64,000 nucleotides of DNA from Saprospiraceae bacterium (lineage in GTDB: Bacteria; Bacteroidota; Bacteroidia; Chitinophagales; Saprospiraceae). Position numbers and translations under genes: made by a program. Positions 10,296 through 20,773 of the stretch are shown here, piece by piece; the first letter of the stretch is position 1, and each line of letters starts with the position of its first letter. The stretch spans positions 1 to 64,000 of the forward strand of contig JANQSS010000111.1 in assembly GCA_028279185.1 (NCBI GenBank), read 5' to 3'. Below the pieces are notes generated by a model. That model was given only the letters and a program-made list of their open reading frames with translations, did no database searches and was not told the origin of the DNA.

Positions 10296-10697
10296 TTAAT
10301 ACACGTAGCAAAGCACTTCACCTCCGACGTTTTGTGCTTTAGCCTGTTTTCCGGTCATCAGACCTTTATTCGTTGAGACAATGCAAATACCCAGATTATT
10401 TAATATTCGCGGAATATCACCTGCGCCTGCATATTTTCGCAATCCCGGACGGCTAATACGACCCAATTTTTTTATTACCGGCTCGTTTTTCCCATTGTAT
10501 TTTAAAGCTATTGTAATTTTTCCTTGAGGCCCTTTGTCCTTTTCAACTTTATACCTGTGGATATACCCCTGGTCATAAAGAATCTCGGTCATGTTTTTCT
10601 TCAAATTCGAATACGGAATTTCAACTATCCGTTGACGCGCCATATTTCCATTCCGGATGCGTGTCAAATAATCTGCTATTGGGTCAGTTACTGCCAT
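10296..10697 (-). CDS. rpsH: 30S ribosomal protein S8
   Basis: 133 residues starting MAVTDPIADYLTRIRNG and ending GGEVLCYVY, both conserved. It is a 16S rRNA central-domain binder and, in E. coli, the translational repressor of the spc operon through a site near rplE. That regulatory site was not recognised here. Confidence 0.97.
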   Translation of the reverse strand: MAVTDPIADYLTRIRNGNMARQRIVEIPYSNLKKNMTEILYDQGYIHRYKVEKDKGPQGKITIALKYNGKNEPVIKKLGRISRPGLRKYAGAGDIPRILNNLGICIVSTNKGLMTGKQAKAQNVGGEVLCYVY

Positions 10698-10719
10698 AAT
10701 TCATTAAGTTTTAAATCGT

Positions 10720-10989
10720 CTACCAGCTCGCTTTAGTGATTCCAGGAATTTTTCCGTTGTTCGCCATCTGCCTAAATGTGACCCGGTTAATTCCAAATTT
10801 TCGCATGTAACCCTTTGGACGACCTGTCAGTCTGCACCGATTATGTAGGCGCACTGCAGATGAATTTTTAGGAAGCTTATCCAATTCCTCCCATTTTCCT
10901 TCAGCCTTTAGGCGTGCGCGTAAATCCGCATACTTGGCAACGAGTCGTTGTCTTTTTCTTTCGCGTGCTATGATTGACTTTTTAGCCAT
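10720..10989 (-). CDS. rpsN: 30S ribosomal protein S14 (long, zinc-free form)
   Basis: 89 residues, the long S14 class, with the C-terminal block [19 protein letters not shown]. The CxxC-CxxC zinc ribbon of short S14 is absent; a single Cys precedes RLTGRPKG. It agrees with the zinc-free L36 and S4 in the same operon. Confidence 0.97.
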   Translation of the reverse strand: MAKKSIIARERKRQRLVAKYADLRARLKAEGKWEELDKLPKNSSAVRLHNRCRLTGRPKGYMRKFGINRVTFRQMANNGKIPGITKASW

Positions 10990-11017
10990 AAGATTAATTT
11001 ATACGTAAGACGATTTA

Positions 11018-11569
11018 TTATTGATTTTTAAACGGCATGCCCAATTCTTTTAAAAGCGCAAGGGCTTCCGCATCCGTTTTAGCAGATGTTACAAAAGTGA
11101 CATCCATTCCTTTAATTTTATTCACTTTATCCAGATCAATTTCTGGAAAAATAATGTGCTCGGTTATACCCATCGTATAGTTTCCACGTCCGTCGAAGCT
11201 ATTGTCATTGATTCCTCGGAAGTCACGAACACGGGGTAAAGCCACAGCCACTAGGCGGTCCAAAAACTCATACATACGTTCATCTCGAAGTGTCACACGG
11301 GCACCAATGGTCATACCCTCTCTCAACTTAAAGTTAGAAACCGACTTTTTAGCCTTAGTTGGTACTACTTTTTGGCCTGCTATGGCAGTCAATTCTTCGA
11401 TTGCACTATCGACCACTTTTTTGTCCTGCGTCGCTTCACCAAGTCCCTGGTTAATTGCAATTTTTAACAATTTTGGCACTTCCATTATGGAGCCATATTG
11501 AAATTGTTCCTGTAGTTTCGGAATAATCTCTTCTTTATACTTCTTCTTTAATCTTGGTACGTAACTCAT
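11018..11569 (-). CDS. rplE: 50S ribosomal protein L5
   Basis: 5S rRNA-binding protein of 183 residues. Conserved segments include [28 protein letters not shown] and the C-terminal [12 protein letters not shown]. Its ATG shares one base with the rplX stop (TAATG), implying translational coupling. Confidence 0.97.
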   Translation of the reverse strand: MSYVPRLKKKYKEEIIPKLQEQFQYGSIMEVPKLLKIAINQGLGEATQDKKVVDSAIEELTAIAGQKVVPTKAKKSVSNFKLREGMTIGARVTLRDERMYEFLDRLVAVALPRVRDFRGINDNSFDGRGNYTMGITEHIIFPEIDLDKVNKIKGMDVTFVTSAKTDAEALALLKELGMPFKNQ

Positions 11570-11907
11570 TACTTGATGATTTCGTCAGATTTTTTAGAAT
11601 AGCGTACAATTTTATTTCCGTCATTTTTACGTCCTACGCGCGTGGGTTCACCTGATTTAGGATCTACCAACATGACATTAGAAATATGAATTGGCGCATT
11701 AATTTCAATGATTCCACCTTGATTTTCGTTGGTTGGTTTCATATGTTTTTTACGCATATTAACGTCTTCCAAAACGACTCGATCTTTTTCTGGTAAAACC
11801 TGCTGCACATTTCGTACTGTGCTTCTGTCCTTATAATCTCCAGCAATGACAACAACTTTGTCACCCTTTTTGATATTCACTTTCTTTTTGAATCTGCTTT
11901 TACTCAT
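11569..11907 (-). CDS. rplX: 50S ribosomal protein L24
   Basis: 112 residues, an assembly-initiating L24 with the KOW motif near the N-terminus ([19 protein letters not shown]). The central [15 protein letters not shown] segment is typical. It lies between rplN and rplE and ends in a one-base overlap with rplE. Confidence 0.97.
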   Translation of the reverse strand: MSKSRFKKKVNIKKGDKVVVIAGDYKDRSTVRNVQQVLPEKDRVVLEDVNMRKKHMKPTNENQGGIIEINAPIHISNVMLVDPKSGEPTRVGRKNDGNKIVRYSKKSDEIIK

Positions 11908-11925
11908 GTCTTTATCGTTTGGCGA

Positions 11926-12291
11926 TTAAAGTACCTCAGGTGCTAATGAAACAATTCGCATGTAATCTCGATCCCGCAATTCACGCGCAACTGGACCAAA
12001 GATGCGTGTTCCACGAGGTTCTCCACCTGCATTTAATAAAACGACGGCGTTGTCATCAAAGCGGATATAGGATCCATCTTTTCGTCTGATTTCCTTTTTA
12101 GTGCGGACGATAACCGCTCTTGAAACCGTACCTTTTTTCACTCCTCCAACTGATGCTTCTTTAACGGTAACAACAATTTCATCACCAATTGAAGCATAGC
12201 GTCTTTTTGAGCCGCCAAGTACGCGTATACAAAGTACCTCCTTTGCTCCGCTATTGTCTGCGACATTCAATCTGGATTCTTGCTGGATCAT
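11926..12291 (-). CDS. rplN: 50S ribosomal protein L14
   Basis: 121 residues starting [19 protein letters not shown] and ending [11 protein letters not shown], the universal L14 pattern. It forms part of intersubunit bridges. The rpsQ-rplN-rplX order is canonical. Confidence 0.97.
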   Translation of the reverse strand: MIQQESRLNVADNSGAKEVLCIRVLGGSKRRYASIGDEIVVTVKEASVGGVKKGTVSRAVIVRTKKEIRRKDGSYIRFDDNAVVLLNAGGEPRGTRIFGPVARELRDRDYMRIVSLAPEVL

Positions 12292-12335
12292 GTTGCGCTA
12301 TTTAATATTTTAATTCCTATGAGTTAATTAATTTC

Positions 12336-12593
12336 TTACTTGGCTTTCTCCACGACTTCCACGAGTCTCCATCGTTTCAGTTTACTCAATGGACGGGTTT
12401 CCATTATTCGAACTGTGTCGCCCACATTACACTCATTGTTTTCATCGTGCGCATGGAGACTTCTGGATTTTTCCAAAAATTTTCCGTACATACCATGCTT
12501 GAGTCGACGTCGTACTTTTACTGTAATGGATTTATCCATTTTGTTACTTGTAACAACTCCAGTTCTCGTTTTTCTTAGATTTCGATCAGCCAT
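12336..12593 (-). CDS. rpsQ: 30S ribosomal protein S17
   Basis: 85 residues, OB-fold. Signature segments are [19 protein letters not shown] and [20 protein letters not shown]. It binds 16S rRNA early in assembly. The 20-base gap after rpmC and 44-base gap before rplN are consistent with one transcript. Confidence 0.97.
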   Translation of the reverse strand: MADRNLRKTRTGVVTSNKMDKSITVKVRRRLKHGMYGKFLEKSRSLHAHDENNECNVGDTVRIMETRPLSKLKRWRLVEVVEKAK

Positions 12594-12614
12594 TATTAAA
12601 ATGCTTTAACTCTA

Positions 12615-12869
12615 TTATTTATTTAATTTTCTTCTCAAGCGAATTTTCGTGCGTGTCTTGTGAAGACTTTCTCCTCCTGCGTTTAATTCGCGTTTTCGTG
12701 TTTCGGTTTTCAATTGAGCGATGACCTTTCGCACGTTTCGAATTTCCAAAGGATTTTCGAGGCCTTTAACGGCATGGTCAAGATTCAGGCGCTGCATTGA
12801 TTCGGATGCTGTAAATAATTCTGCCTGCAATTCTTCGTCAGACATGGCTTGTATATCCTGATATTTCAT
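12615..12869 (-). CDS. rpmC: 50S ribosomal protein L29
   Basis: 84 residues, a two-helix hairpin at the tunnel exit (SDEELQAELFTASESMQRL, then NVRKVIAQLKTETRKRE). The family is usually 60-70 residues. The extra 15-20 residues form a basic C-terminal tail ending RTKIRLRRKLNK. It follows rplP in the normal order. Confidence 0.96.
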   Translation of the reverse strand: MKYQDIQAMSDEELQAELFTASESMQRLNLDHAVKGLENPLEIRNVRKVIAQLKTETRKRELNAGGESLHKTRTKIRLRRKLNK

Positions 12870-12895
12870 ATTATTTCAGTTTCTACTTACTTATT

Positions 12896-13315
12896 TTAAG
12901 CCTGATAATCAGGTCGAATTACGAATTTTGTCATCACGGGCAACTTTTGTGCTGCCAATCTGAAGGCTTCTTGAGCTGTCTCGATTGATACACCATCCAT
13001 TTCAAAAAGGATGCGACCGGGTTTAATCTGAGCCACATAGTGATCGAGTGCACCCTTTCCCTTTCCCATCCGAACTTCTAATGGTTTAGCCGTAATTGGC
13101 TTGTCGGGGAATATTCGAATCCAGACATTTCCTTCTCTTTTCATGTGCCGCGTCATCGCGATACGAGCAGCCTCAATTTGACGGTTTGTCAACCTTCCTC
13201 TTGTTACGGCTTTAAGACCAAAAGATCCAAAGTCGATACTACTTCCTTTATATGCGAGCCCCTTATTTCTGGCTTTTTGTTGTTTTCTGTATTTAGTCCG
13301 TTTTGGCTGTAACAT
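12896..13315 (-). CDS. rplP: 50S ribosomal protein L16
   Basis: 139 residues with [19 protein letters not shown] at the start and [15 protein letters not shown] in the middle, both diagnostic. It organises the A-site region of the large subunit. It is preceded by an internal promoter candidate at 13356-13363, so rplP and downstream genes may also be transcribed independently of the upstream part. Confidence 0.97.
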   Translation of the reverse strand: MLQPKRTKYRKQQKARNKGLAYKGSSIDFGSFGLKAVTRGRLTNRQIEAARIAMTRHMKREGNVWIRIFPDKPITAKPLEVRMGKGKGALDHYVAQIKPGRILFEMDGVSIETAQEAFRLAAQKLPVMTKFVIRPDYQA

Positions 13316-13333
13316 GACTCAATTTTTTATCAG

Positions 13334-13364
13334 GTACCCTTGTCAAAAAGGTCGGCAAAGGTAC
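13334..13364 (-). promoter_or_regulatory. Internal promoter candidate before rplP, inside an inverted repeat
   Basis: In the 71-base rpsC-rplP gap the minus strand reads TACCTTTGCCG (box at 13363-13356), a full match to the Bacteroidota -7 consensus TAnnTTTG. The start of transcription would fall about 35 bases before the rplP ATG. The box lies in one arm of an imperfect inverted repeat: arms 13334-13342 and 13356-13364, 9 bp with one mismatch, 13-base loop. The first 11 bases are identical to the box before rpsL. No clear -33 element is seen. Confidence 0.6.
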
Positions 13365-13386
13365 GCATAAATTTGAAAATTCTTCT

Positions 13387-14082
13387 TTATCGGCGTCTTT
13401 GACGACCGCGTTTCTGGGCATTTTTCTTCACACCAACATTTGGCGATAAATCTCTTTTTCCCAGTACTTCTCCCTTACAAATCCAAACTTTGACGCCTAT
13501 CTTTCCATATACCGTCAAAGCCTCTTTTAGTGCGTAGTCAATATCTGCGCGAAATGTGTGCAAGGGTGTACGTCCATCTTTGTACTCCTCAGTACGTGCC
13601 ATCTCCGCTCCGTTCAATCGACCGGCTACGCGTACTTTGATGCCTTCGGCACCAGCTCGCATAGTTGATTGAATAGACATTTTAATGGCGCGACGGAAAT
13701 TAATACGTGCCTCGAGTTGTTTTGCTATCGATTCCGCAACAATGGCAGCATCCAATTCCGGTTTACGGATTTCGACAATATTAATTTGAATATCACTTCC
13801 CGTCAATTTTTTCAACTCTTCACGAATACTGTCGACTTCGGCACCACCCTTTCCAATGATAATTCCCGGCCGGGAAGTGTGAATAGTTATAGTGATACGT
13901 TTCAACGTACGCTCGATAATGATCCGCGCTATACCACCTTTGTGAATACGTGCAGAGAGGTAATTGCGAATTTTTTCATCACCAACTACTTTGTCGGCGA
14001 AGTTGTGTCCTCCAAACCAGTTGGAGTCCCAGCCGCGGATGATACCTAATCGGTTACCTATTGGATTTGTCTTTTGGCCCAT
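13387..14082 (-). CDS. rpsC: 30S ribosomal protein S3
   Basis: 231 residues with [20 protein letters not shown] at the start. It has a KH domain with the motif [17 protein letters not shown] and the C-domain [20 protein letters not shown]. It lines the mRNA entry tunnel with S4 and S5. The basic C-terminus ends RGRQRRR. Confidence 0.97.
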   Translation of the reverse strand: MGQKTNPIGNRLGIIRGWDSNWFGGHNFADKVVGDEKIRNYLSARIHKGGIARIIIERTLKRITITIHTSRPGIIIGKGGAEVDSIREELKKLTGSDIQINIVEIRKPELDAAIVAESIAKQLEARINFRRAIKMSIQSTMRAGAEGIKVRVAGRLNGAEMARTEEYKDGRTPLHTFRADIDYALKEALTVYGKIGVKVWICKGEVLGKRDLSPNVGVKKNAQKRGRQRRR

Positions 14083-14087
14083 ATTAT

Positions 14088-14537
14088 TTAATTATCCTGG
14101 TTTTCTACTAATTCTTCAACTTCAACGTCCTCCTCTTCTTCATTCACATCATCAAATTCTGGCTCCTCAAAAGGGAGGTAAATGCGATTGTCAATTGAAA
14201 TATTTAAATGACATGTTCGCTTTCGAATCCGATGTGCACGACCATGAGGTGCTGGCCTGAATCGCTTCAAAAAAGTACCCCCGTCAACTCGAATTTCCGA
14301 TATGAATAAATCGTAATCATCCGCTTCTTCGGACAAACCATGCTTTTCCTGAACGACATACTCCCAATTGGCAATCGCCGAGAGCAGACATTTTTCAATC
14401 CAACGGGCTGCCTCTTGTTTTGAATATTTCAGCACATTTAATGCATCAGTTACGGGAAGTCCCCGAACCAAATCAGCCACGAGGCGCATTTTGCGCTCCG
14501 ACATGTGACAGTTTCTAAGTTTGGCTACAGCAATCAT
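14088..14537 (-). CDS. rplV: 50S ribosomal protein L22 with acidic C-terminal tail
   Basis: 149 residues. The globular part has [17 protein letters not shown], and the tunnel hairpin region is [20 protein letters not shown]. The usual family length is 110-120. After residue 122 a strongly acidic tail follows, about 27 residues with only acidic and small or hydrophobic residues ([17 protein letters not shown]), unusual for an rRNA-binding protein. Expected function is unchanged: L22 lines the peptide exit tunnel. The tail probably protrudes from the ribosome surface (inference). Confidence 0.96.
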   Translation of the reverse strand: MIAVAKLRNCHMSERKMRLVADLVRGLPVTDALNVLKYSKQEAARWIEKCLLSAIANWEYVVQEKHGLSEEADDYDLFISEIRVDGGTFLKRFRPAPHGRAHRIRKRTCHLNISIDNRIYLPFEEPEFDDVNEEEEDVEVEELVENQDN

Positions 14538-14557
14538 TGCTCGTTAATTTTTATCTG

Positions 14558-14824
14558 TTATTTACGGTTGCCCGCATGACCTTTAAATGTTCGCGTTGGA
14601 GAAAATTCTCCCAATTTGTGTCCTACCATGTTTTCAGTGATAAACACCGGAACGAAAGTTTTGCCATTGTGAACAGCAATCGTCAATCCGACCATATCCG
14701 GAATAATCATCGAGGCACGTGACCACGTTTTGATCACTGTTTTCTTTCTTGAATCATGTGCGCGTTCAACCTTTCGCAAAAGCTTGTGAAAAACGTAGGG
14801 TCCTTTTTTTAATGATCTAGCCAT
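14558..14824 (-). CDS. rpsS: 30S ribosomal protein S19
   Basis: 88 residues, beginning [20 protein letters not shown] and containing [21 protein letters not shown] and [15 protein letters not shown]. It is a small-subunit head protein that partners S13. It sits between rplB and rplV as expected. Confidence 0.97.
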   Translation of the reverse strand: MARSLKKGPYVFHKLLRKVERAHDSRKKTVIKTWSRASMIIPDMVGLTIAVHNGKTFVPVFITENMVGHKLGEFSPTRTFKGHAGNRK

Positions 14825-14831
14825 ACAGCAA

Positions 14832-15653
14832 TTATTTGCGTTTAGATATTATAAGTTTTGAAGACTTCTTCTTCGGGTTTCTTGTTTTTTGTCCTTTGGC
14901 CATAATTCCCGTTCGAGAACGTGGGTGTCCACCAGAAGCTCGTCCTTCACCACCACCCATTGGGTGATCAACAGGGTTCATGGCAACACCACGAACACGC
15001 GGTCGTTTTCCTCTCCATCTCTTTCTACCTGCCTTACCCAGAACCTCTAACCCGTGATCTGGATTTGACGTATTACCGATAACCGCCTTACATGCGATCA
15101 AAATTCTTCTTACTTCGCCGGAAGGAAGTTTAACAACAGCATACTTTCCTTCTTTTCCCATTAGTACACCATTCGTGCCAGCGCTACGAGCAAGAACTGC
15201 ACCGCGACCCGGTACCATTTCGATATTATGTACATCAGATCCGAGTGGAATGTCTTTTAAGTAAAGCGCGTTTCCAATATCGGGTGTAGCACCTTCACCT
15301 GATACAATTGCATCACCCACTTTAAGACCTTGGGGAGCGATGATGTATCGTTTCTCTCCATCCTTATAAAATACCAATGCGATAAAGGCGGAGCGATTCG
15401 GATCGTATTCGATCGATTTAACCGTTGCCGGGATGCCATCTTTGTCGCGTTTAAAGTCGATTATGCGATATCGTTTTTTATGTCCGCCGCCAATTTGACG
15501 CACCGTCATTTTACCGTCGTGATTTCGTCCACCTGATCGTTTCATAGGTGCCAACAAACTTTTTTCCGGTTTGTCAGTCGTTAGGGCCGAATAATCCAAC
15601 CCTACTCGGAAACGCGTTCCTGGTGTTATCGGGTTATATTTTTTTACTGGCAT
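14832..15653 (-). CDS. rplB: 50S ribosomal protein L2
   Basis: 273 residues, a core protein of the peptidyl-transferase region. It shows [34 protein letters not shown] and the conserved [20 protein letters not shown] with the functionally important His. The basic tail ends [13 protein letters not shown]. Length and order are normal. Confidence 0.98.
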   Translation of the reverse strand: MPVKKYNPITPGTRFRVGLDYSALTTDKPEKSLLAPMKRSGGRNHDGKMTVRQIGGGHKKRYRIIDFKRDKDGIPATVKSIEYDPNRSAFIALVFYKDGEKRYIIAPQGLKVGDAIVSGEGATPDIGNALYLKDIPLGSDVHNIEMVPGRGAVLARSAGTNGVLMGKEGKYAVVKLPSGEVRRILIACKAVIGNTSNPDHGLEVLGKAGRKRWRGKRPRVRGVAMNPVDHPMGGGEGRASGGHPRSRTGIMAKGQKTRNPKKKSSKLIISKRK

Positions 15654-15697
15654 CTTATCTTAACTTTTACCTTGTATCAAAAATTTATTCTTGTCGC

Positions 15698-15994
15698 TTA
15701 CACTTCTCCGTACAAATCAATTTCCTCGCCTTCGGCGACTGTTATGATGGCTTTTTTGAAAGCCGGTTTTCTTCCTTTTATAAGACCTGTTTTGGAGTTT
15801 TTCATTTTAATTTTCCCAGGCATGACCATTGTATTAACCGACTTGACTTGAACATTGTACAAACGTTCAATTTCTTTTCCGATTGATATTTTATTGGCTT
15901 TTCGATCGACTATAAAGGAATATCGATTCAATTTCTCTGTCAACAATTCTGATTTCTCAGACAATATTGGTTTTATAATTATATTTCTTGCCAT
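15698..15994 (-). CDS. rplW: 50S ribosomal protein L23
   Basis: 98 residues, beginning MARNIIIKPILSEKSELLTE. It contains YNVQVKSVNTMVMPGK, the usual loop that reaches into the tunnel exit and docks trigger factor and SRP. It lies between rplD and rplB. Confidence 0.96.
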   Translation of the reverse strand: MARNIIIKPILSEKSELLTEKLNRYSFIVDRKANKISIGKEIERLYNVQVKSVNTMVMPGKIKMKNSKTGLIKGRKPAFKKAIITVAEGEEIDLYGEV

Positions 15995-16002
15995 GATCTG
16001 AA

Positions 16003-16629
16003 TTACTTGTAGAGTTCTTTAATTTTTTCAACAGCACCTTCAGCCATAATAATTTTATTGGCTTTTAGTATTTCGTACACATTCAAATCTGTCGCCTTTT
16101 TCACAGAAGCTTTTTTCACATTTCTACCAGAAAGCACAACATTTTGGTCGGCATCACCAAGAACGACTAAGTGACTTGAATTGCCTACTTCAAAATTATC
16201 CATTACCTGAATGAATTGACTTGTCTTTGGCGTTTCAAACGTGAAGTCTTCAACTACAACAATTTTGCCTTCTCCTGCTTTTTGTGACAAGGCTACTTTG
16301 CGAGCAAGTTCTTTTACTTTTTTATTTAATTTCTGGCTATAATCCCTTGGTCGTGGTCCAAAAATTCGGCCTCCACCTCTGAACAATGGATTTTTAATGG
16401 AACCTGCACGCGCGGTACCTGTTCCTTTTTGTCTTTTCAACTTTCGCGTTGATCCGCGAATAACACCTCGCTCACGTGACTCATGCGTCCCCTGACGTTG
16501 GTTTGCCAGAAACTGTTTTACTGACAAATACAAGAGGTGATCGTTTTTTTCAACTTTAAAAATCTCATCTGGCAAATCAATGGATCTGCCTGTGGATTGT
16601 CCGTCTGTATTAAGCACATTAATTTCCAT
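16003..16629 (-). CDS. rplD: 50S ribosomal protein L4
   Basis: 208 residues. The extended loop that reaches the tunnel is visible (RQGTHESRERGVIRGSTRKL, then GTGTARAGSIKNPLFRGGG). In E. coli L4 also represses the S10 operon by attenuation; no equivalent S10 leader was recognised before rpsJ here. It starts 5 bases after the rplC stop. Confidence 0.97.
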   Translation of the reverse strand: MEINVLNTDGQSTGRSIDLPDEIFKVEKNDHLLYLSVKQFLANQRQGTHESRERGVIRGSTRKLKRQKGTGTARAGSIKNPLFRGGGRIFGPRPRDYSQKLNKKVKELARKVALSQKAGEGKIVVVEDFTFETPKTSQFIQVMDNFEVGNSSHLVVLGDADQNVVLSGRNVKKASVKKATDLNVYEILKANKIIMAEGAVEKIKELYK

Positions 16630-16634
16630 GATGC

Positions 16635-17255
16635 TTATTTTTCTATGATTACAAAAGAACCTTTGTGACCGGGGATTGCACCTTTAATCAACAAGAGGTT
16701 TTGTTCTGGAAATATTTTCACTACTTGCAAGTTGCGCACCTTGACGCGTTTGCCTCCCATTCTACCCGCCATGCGCATACCTTTATACACGCGCGATGGT
16801 GTTGAACCAGCACCTATGGAACCTGGTGCACGTAGTCGGTTGTGCTGACCATGTGTAGCATCTCCAACCCCGCGGAAACCATGACGCTTTACTACACCTT
16901 GAAATCCTTTACCCTTTGATACGCCCACTGCACCAACATAGTCTCCTTCTTCAAAGACTTCATCTACAGTAATGCTATCTCCCAATTGCTTGTCGATGTC
17001 AAAATCTCTAAATTCTCGAGTGATGGCTTTCGGTGAAGTACCTGCCTTTTCAAAATGCGAAATTAGTTGCTGGCTCGTATTTTTTTCTTTCTTGGATCCG
17101 AACCCCACCTGCAATGCATAGTATCCATCCGTATCCTCATTTTTTACTTGCGTAACAACATTAGGACCTGCCTCTACGACCGTACAAGGGATATTTTTCC
17201 CCTGATCGTCGAAGATGCTAGTCATACCTATTTTTTTACCAATTATTCCATTCAC
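16635..17255 (-). CDS. rplC: 50S ribosomal protein L3
   Basis: 206 residues with [20 protein letters not shown] and the conserved central loop [20 protein letters not shown] near the peptidyl-transferase centre. It is preceded by an unusually long 98-base gap after rpsJ that holds a perfect 18-bp palindrome. Confidence 0.97.
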   Translation of the reverse strand: MNGIIGKKIGMTSIFDDQGKNIPCTVVEAGPNVVTQVKNEDTDGYYALQVGFGSKKEKNTSQQLISHFEKAGTSPKAITREFRDFDIDKQLGDSITVDEVFEEGDYVGAVGVSKGKGFQGVVKRHGFRGVGDATHGQHNRLRAPGSIGAGSTPSRVYKGMRMAGRMGGKRVKVRNLQVVKIFPEQNLLLIKGAIPGHKGSFVIIEK

Positions 17256-17289
17256 GATTGAAAGAAATTTCTATTGTTATTTAATGTAC

Positions 17290-17307
17290 ACTTGAAATAT
17301 TTCAAGT
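17290..17307. promoter_or_regulatory. 18-bp perfect palindrome in the rpsJ-rplC gap
   Basis: The sequence ACTTGAAATATTTCAAGT is a perfect palindrome in one of the longest gaps of the ribosomal unit. It lies 35 bases before the rplC start codon. No T tract follows it on the minus strand, so it does not look like a terminator. It may be a regulator-binding site, or an mRNA element in the L3 leader. Confidence 0.45.
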
Positions 17308-17353
17308 ACACTTAATTTATGTCAAAAAAACTCGTGAGATATATGCGTCCAGA

Positions 17354-17662
17354 CTAGGACAGTTTGACTTGAATGTCGACACCACTGGGAAGTTCCAGTT
17401 TCGACAACGCATCTACTGTCTTTTGTGTGGGCGTGTAAATCTCGATTAAACGCTTATGCGTCCGCAATTGAAACTGCTCACGAGATTTTTTATTTACATG
17501 AGGAGACCTCAAGACAGTAAATATTTCTTTCTCAGTGGGCAGCGGAATCGGACCCGTGATCACAGCACCCGAATTACGTACTGTCTTCACGATTTTCTCC
17601 GTCGACTTATCGACCAAGTTGTGGTCATAAGAACGAAGTTTTATCCTGATTTTCTGATTCAT
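17354..17662 (-). CDS. rpsJ: 30S ribosomal protein S10 (NusE)
   Basis: 102 residues, beginning [18 protein letters not shown] with the conserved [20 protein letters not shown]. It has a dual role as a ribosomal head protein and as the NusE antitermination factor (family knowledge). It directly follows fusA; there is no tuf gene between them, unlike in proteobacteria. Confidence 0.97.
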   Translation of the reverse strand: MNQKIRIKLRSYDHNLVDKSTEKIVKTVRNSGAVITGPIPLPTEKEIFTVLRSPHVNKKSREQFQLRTHKRLIEIYTPTQKTVDALSKLELPSGVDIQVKLS

Positions 17663-17707
17663 ACCTCTTATTAAAAATTAACTATTAATATTCAACTAAA
17701 AGCGTTC

Positions 17708-19840
17708 TCAAACGCTTACTTCGCCTTTTGCTTTTTCAATAACTTCTTTGGCTATTCCAGCAGGTGGTGCAGCATAATGCGAAAACTCCATCGAAGATGA
17801 AGCGCGACCTGATGTAATTGTTCGCAATGCTGTGACATAACCAAACATTTCCGACAATGGCACATCTGCTTTAATAATTACAGCATTTGATTTAGACTCC
17901 TGGCCTTTAACTAATCCCCGACGGCGATTCAAGTCACCAATGACATTTCCTGTATACTCGTCAGGTGTGGTCACTTCAAGTTTCATTATAGGTTCTAAGA
18001 GAGTTGGACCAGCTTGCTTAGCGGCCGCCTTAAATCCCTCTTTCGCGCAAAGCTCAAAGGCAATTGGCTTTGAGTCCACAGCGTGCATGGAACCATCAAA
18101 GACCCGAACTTTCATACTGTCGATAGCATACCCCGCTAATACACCATTGTCCATCATAGCTCGAAATCCGTCCTTAATAGGCTTTTGGTAGTTTTTATCA
18201 ATCGATCCTCCGACGATACCCCAGTCGAACTGAAGTCTGTCCTTGCCGGCCTTAAAGTCTTCGCTATCCAGGAATTCTTGATCCGCCGGACCTAATTCAA
18301 ATTCCATATCGGCGAATAAACCAGAACCACCTGATTGTTTTTTCAGCCGCTCTCGGTGCGATACCGATTTAGTCAACGCTTCTTTATAGTTCACCTGAGG
18401 TGCACCCTGATTGATTTCAACCTTGAATTCACGCTTCAGTCTGTCTGCTATGATTTCCAGGTGAAGCTCTCCCATTCCGCTGATTACGGTCTGGTTTGTC
18501 TCCTCATCATAACGGACGCGAAATGTTGGGTCTTCCTCGGCAAGTTTAGCCAATGCCATTCCCAGTTTTTCTAAGTCCTTTTGTGTTTTAGGCTCAACTG
18601 CCAGTCCAATCACAGGATCTGGGAAGGTCATACTTTCAAGAATAATAGGCTTGTCCAAAGCACTAAGTGTATCACCCGTCTTTATGTCTTTAAAGCCAAC
18701 AGCAGCAGCAATGTCACCCGCTTCTACCCGATCAATCGGATTTTGCTTATTTGAATGCATCTGATATATTCGAGAGATGCGTTCTTTATTTCCGGATCTA
18801 GTATTCAATACGTAGGAACCGGCATCCAATGCTCCGGAGTATACGCGGAAAAATGCTAATCGGCCCACGAAAGGATCGGTGGCGATTTTAAAGGCCAAAG
18901 CAGCGAATGGATCATCCACTGTCGGTTTTCGTTCGAGTGGCTCATCCGTTTTTGGATGTGTACCCTGAACTGCTTCGACATCAACAGGCGATGGCATGAA
19001 AGCACATACGGCATCAAGTACGGCTTGTACACCTTTATTTTTGAATGCAGATCCACACATCATCGGAATGATGCTCATGTCGCAGACAGCGGCTCTAATT
19101 GCAGCTCTAATTTCATCTGCAGAGATCGAATTTGGGTCTTCAAAATACTTTTCCATTAAAGACTCATCGTATTCAGCCACTGCTTCCAGCAACTTCTCAC
19201 GATATTCATCAACAGTATCCTGCAAATCCTCCGGAATCGGCACTACCTCAAACGTCATCCCCATATCTTGCTCGTTCCAAACGATGGCCTGATTTGTTAT
19301 CAAATCAACAACTCCTTTGAAATTCTCTTCTGCACCGATTGGCACCTGTAATGGTACCGGGTTTGCACCTAACATGTCACGAACCTGGCTTACAACTTCA
19401 AAGAAATCTGCACCAGAACGATCCATTTTATTAACAAATCCAAGTCGTGGCACTTTGTAACGATCAGCTTGGCGCCAAACTGTCTCCGACTGCGGTTCAA
19501 CACCACTAACTGCACAAAATAGAGCAACCACACCATCTAGAACACGCAATGAACGCTCGACTTCTACAGTAAAGTCAACGTGACCTGGTGTATCGATAAT
19601 GTTTACAGTGTACTCTTCGTTCTTCCACTTCCAGCTTGTTTTGGTAGCTGCCGAAGTAATGGTAATACCACGCTCTTGCTCTTGCTCCATCCAATCCATT
19701 GTGGCTGCACCATCATGCACTTCACCAATTTTATGGCTTAACCCTGTATAATAGAGTACACGCTCCGTAGTAGTCGTTTTTCCGGCATCAATGTGTGCCG
19801 CAATACCTATGTTTCTCGTGTATTTGAGATCTTTGGCCAT
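17708..19840 (-). CDS. fusA: Elongation factor G
   Basis: Translocation GTPase of 710 residues, normal length. The P-loop AHIDAGKTT is at residues 15-23, the switch II motif DTPGH at 83-87, and the guanine-specifying NKMD near 137. Domains II-V follow and end with [17 protein letters not shown], typical of canonical EF-G. It lies between rpsG and rpsJ in the str operon. Confidence 0.98.
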   Translation of the reverse strand: MAKDLKYTRNIGIAAHIDAGKTTTTERVLYYTGLSHKIGEVHDGAATMDWMEQEQERGITITSAATKTSWKWKNEEYTVNIIDTPGHVDFTVEVERSLRVLDGVVALFCAVSGVEPQSETVWRQADRYKVPRLGFVNKMDRSGADFFEVVSQVRDMLGANPVPLQVPIGAEENFKGVVDLITNQAIVWNEQDMGMTFEVVPIPEDLQDTVDEYREKLLEAVAEYDESLMEKYFEDPNSISADEIRAAIRAAVCDMSIIPMMCGSAFKNKGVQAVLDAVCAFMPSPVDVEAVQGTHPKTDEPLERKPTVDDPFAALAFKIATDPFVGRLAFFRVYSGALDAGSYVLNTRSGNKERISRIYQMHSNKQNPIDRVEAGDIAAAVGFKDIKTGDTLSALDKPIILESMTFPDPVIGLAVEPKTQKDLEKLGMALAKLAEEDPTFRVRYDEETNQTVISGMGELHLEIIADRLKREFKVEINQGAPQVNYKEALTKSVSHRERLKKQSGGSGLFADMEFELGPADQEFLDSEDFKAGKDRLQFDWGIVGGSIDKNYQKPIKDGFRAMMDNGVLAGYAIDSMKVRVFDGSMHAVDSKPIAFELCAKEGFKAAAKQAGPTLLEPIMKLEVTTPDEYTGNVIGDLNRRRGLVKGQESKSNAVIIKADVPLSEMFGYVTALRTITSGRASSSMEFSHYAAPPAGIAKEVIEKAKGEVSV

Positions 19841-19881
19841 TTGACTTTTCCTTTCTTTTGTTAGTTGTGTTTGTTTCTAAA

Positions 19882-20349
19882 TTATACTCTAAAGTGTGCG
19901 AAGGCGCGATTTGACTCGGCCATTTTATGCGTGTCTTCCTTTCTTTTAACCGCAGCACCTTCACCCTTGCTAGCAGCGATTATTTCTGCCGCTAACTTCT
20001 CAACCATACCTTTACCTCCTCTTTTTCGTGCAAATCCAATCAACCATTTCATGCCAATTGAGATTTTTCGGCCCGCGGGAATTTCGGTAGGAATCTGAAA
20101 CGTAGCACCACCAATTCTGCGGCTACGTACCTCAACCTGTGGCATTGCATTTGCCAAGGCTTTTTTCCATACTTCATGCGCATCTTCGCCCGTACGTTCT
20201 TTCACGATGTCCATAGCCTTATAAAACACGTCGAACGAAACTGATTTTTTCCCCTGCCACATCAAGTTATTGACAAATTGTGTCACTTGCGGATCATTAA
20301 ATCTTGGATCCGGCTCAATTATCCTCGCTTTTGGTTTTCTTTTTCTCAT
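19882..20349 (-). CDS. rpsG: 30S ribosomal protein S7
   Basis: 155 residues, beginning [20 protein letters not shown], with [20 protein letters not shown] and the C-terminal helix [14 protein letters not shown]. It nucleates head assembly and lies at the E site. It starts 12 bases after the rpsL stop. Confidence 0.98.
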   Translation of the reverse strand: MRKRKPKARIIEPDPRFNDPQVTQFVNNLMWQGKKSVSFDVFYKAMDIVKERTGEDAHEVWKKALANAMPQVEVRSRRIGGATFQIPTEIPAGRKISIGMKWLIGFARKRGGKGMVEKLAAEIIAASKGEGAAVKRKEDTHKMAESNRAFAHFRV

Positions 20350-20361
20350 GTCTAACGCTTA

Positions 20362-20733
20362 TTACTTAGGTGTTTTTGCACCGTATTTTGATCTACTTTG
20401 TTTTCTGTCACTAACTCCAGCCGTATCAAGCGCACCCCGTACAACTGTGTAACGTACACCTGGTAAGTCCTTAACCCGTCCTCCACGCACCAACACGATG
20501 GAGTGTTCTTGAAGATTATGACCTTCTCCAGGAATATAGGCAATGACCTCTAGCCCGTTTGTCAACCGTACTTTCGCCACTTTTCTAAGTGCTGAATTCG
20601 GTTTTTTTGGTGTGGTTGTGTACACGCGGGTGCAAACTCCACGTTTTTGTGGACAAGAATCGAGTGCTCTTGACTTACTTGGTAGCGTAATTTGCTTTCT
20701 ACCTTTTCTTACTAGTTGATTAATAGTTGGCAT
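20362..20733 (-). CDS. rpsL: 30S ribosomal protein S12
   Basis: 123 residues and the first gene of the superoperon. The decoding loop [19 protein letters not shown] carries the Lys targeted by streptomycin-resistance mutations (wild-type here). [20 protein letters not shown] is also canonical. It is preceded by a promoter box 62 bases upstream. Confidence 0.98.
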   Translation of the reverse strand: MPTINQLVRKGRKQITLPSKSRALDSCPQKRGVCTRVYTTTPKKPNSALRKVAKVRLTNGLEVIAYIPGEGHNLQEHSIVLVRGGRVKDLPGVRYTVVRGALDTAGVSDRKQSRSKYGAKTPK

Positions 20734-20773
20734 ATAATCTATTTATTTTCAGTGGGTTATGCGGTCAAAAGAC

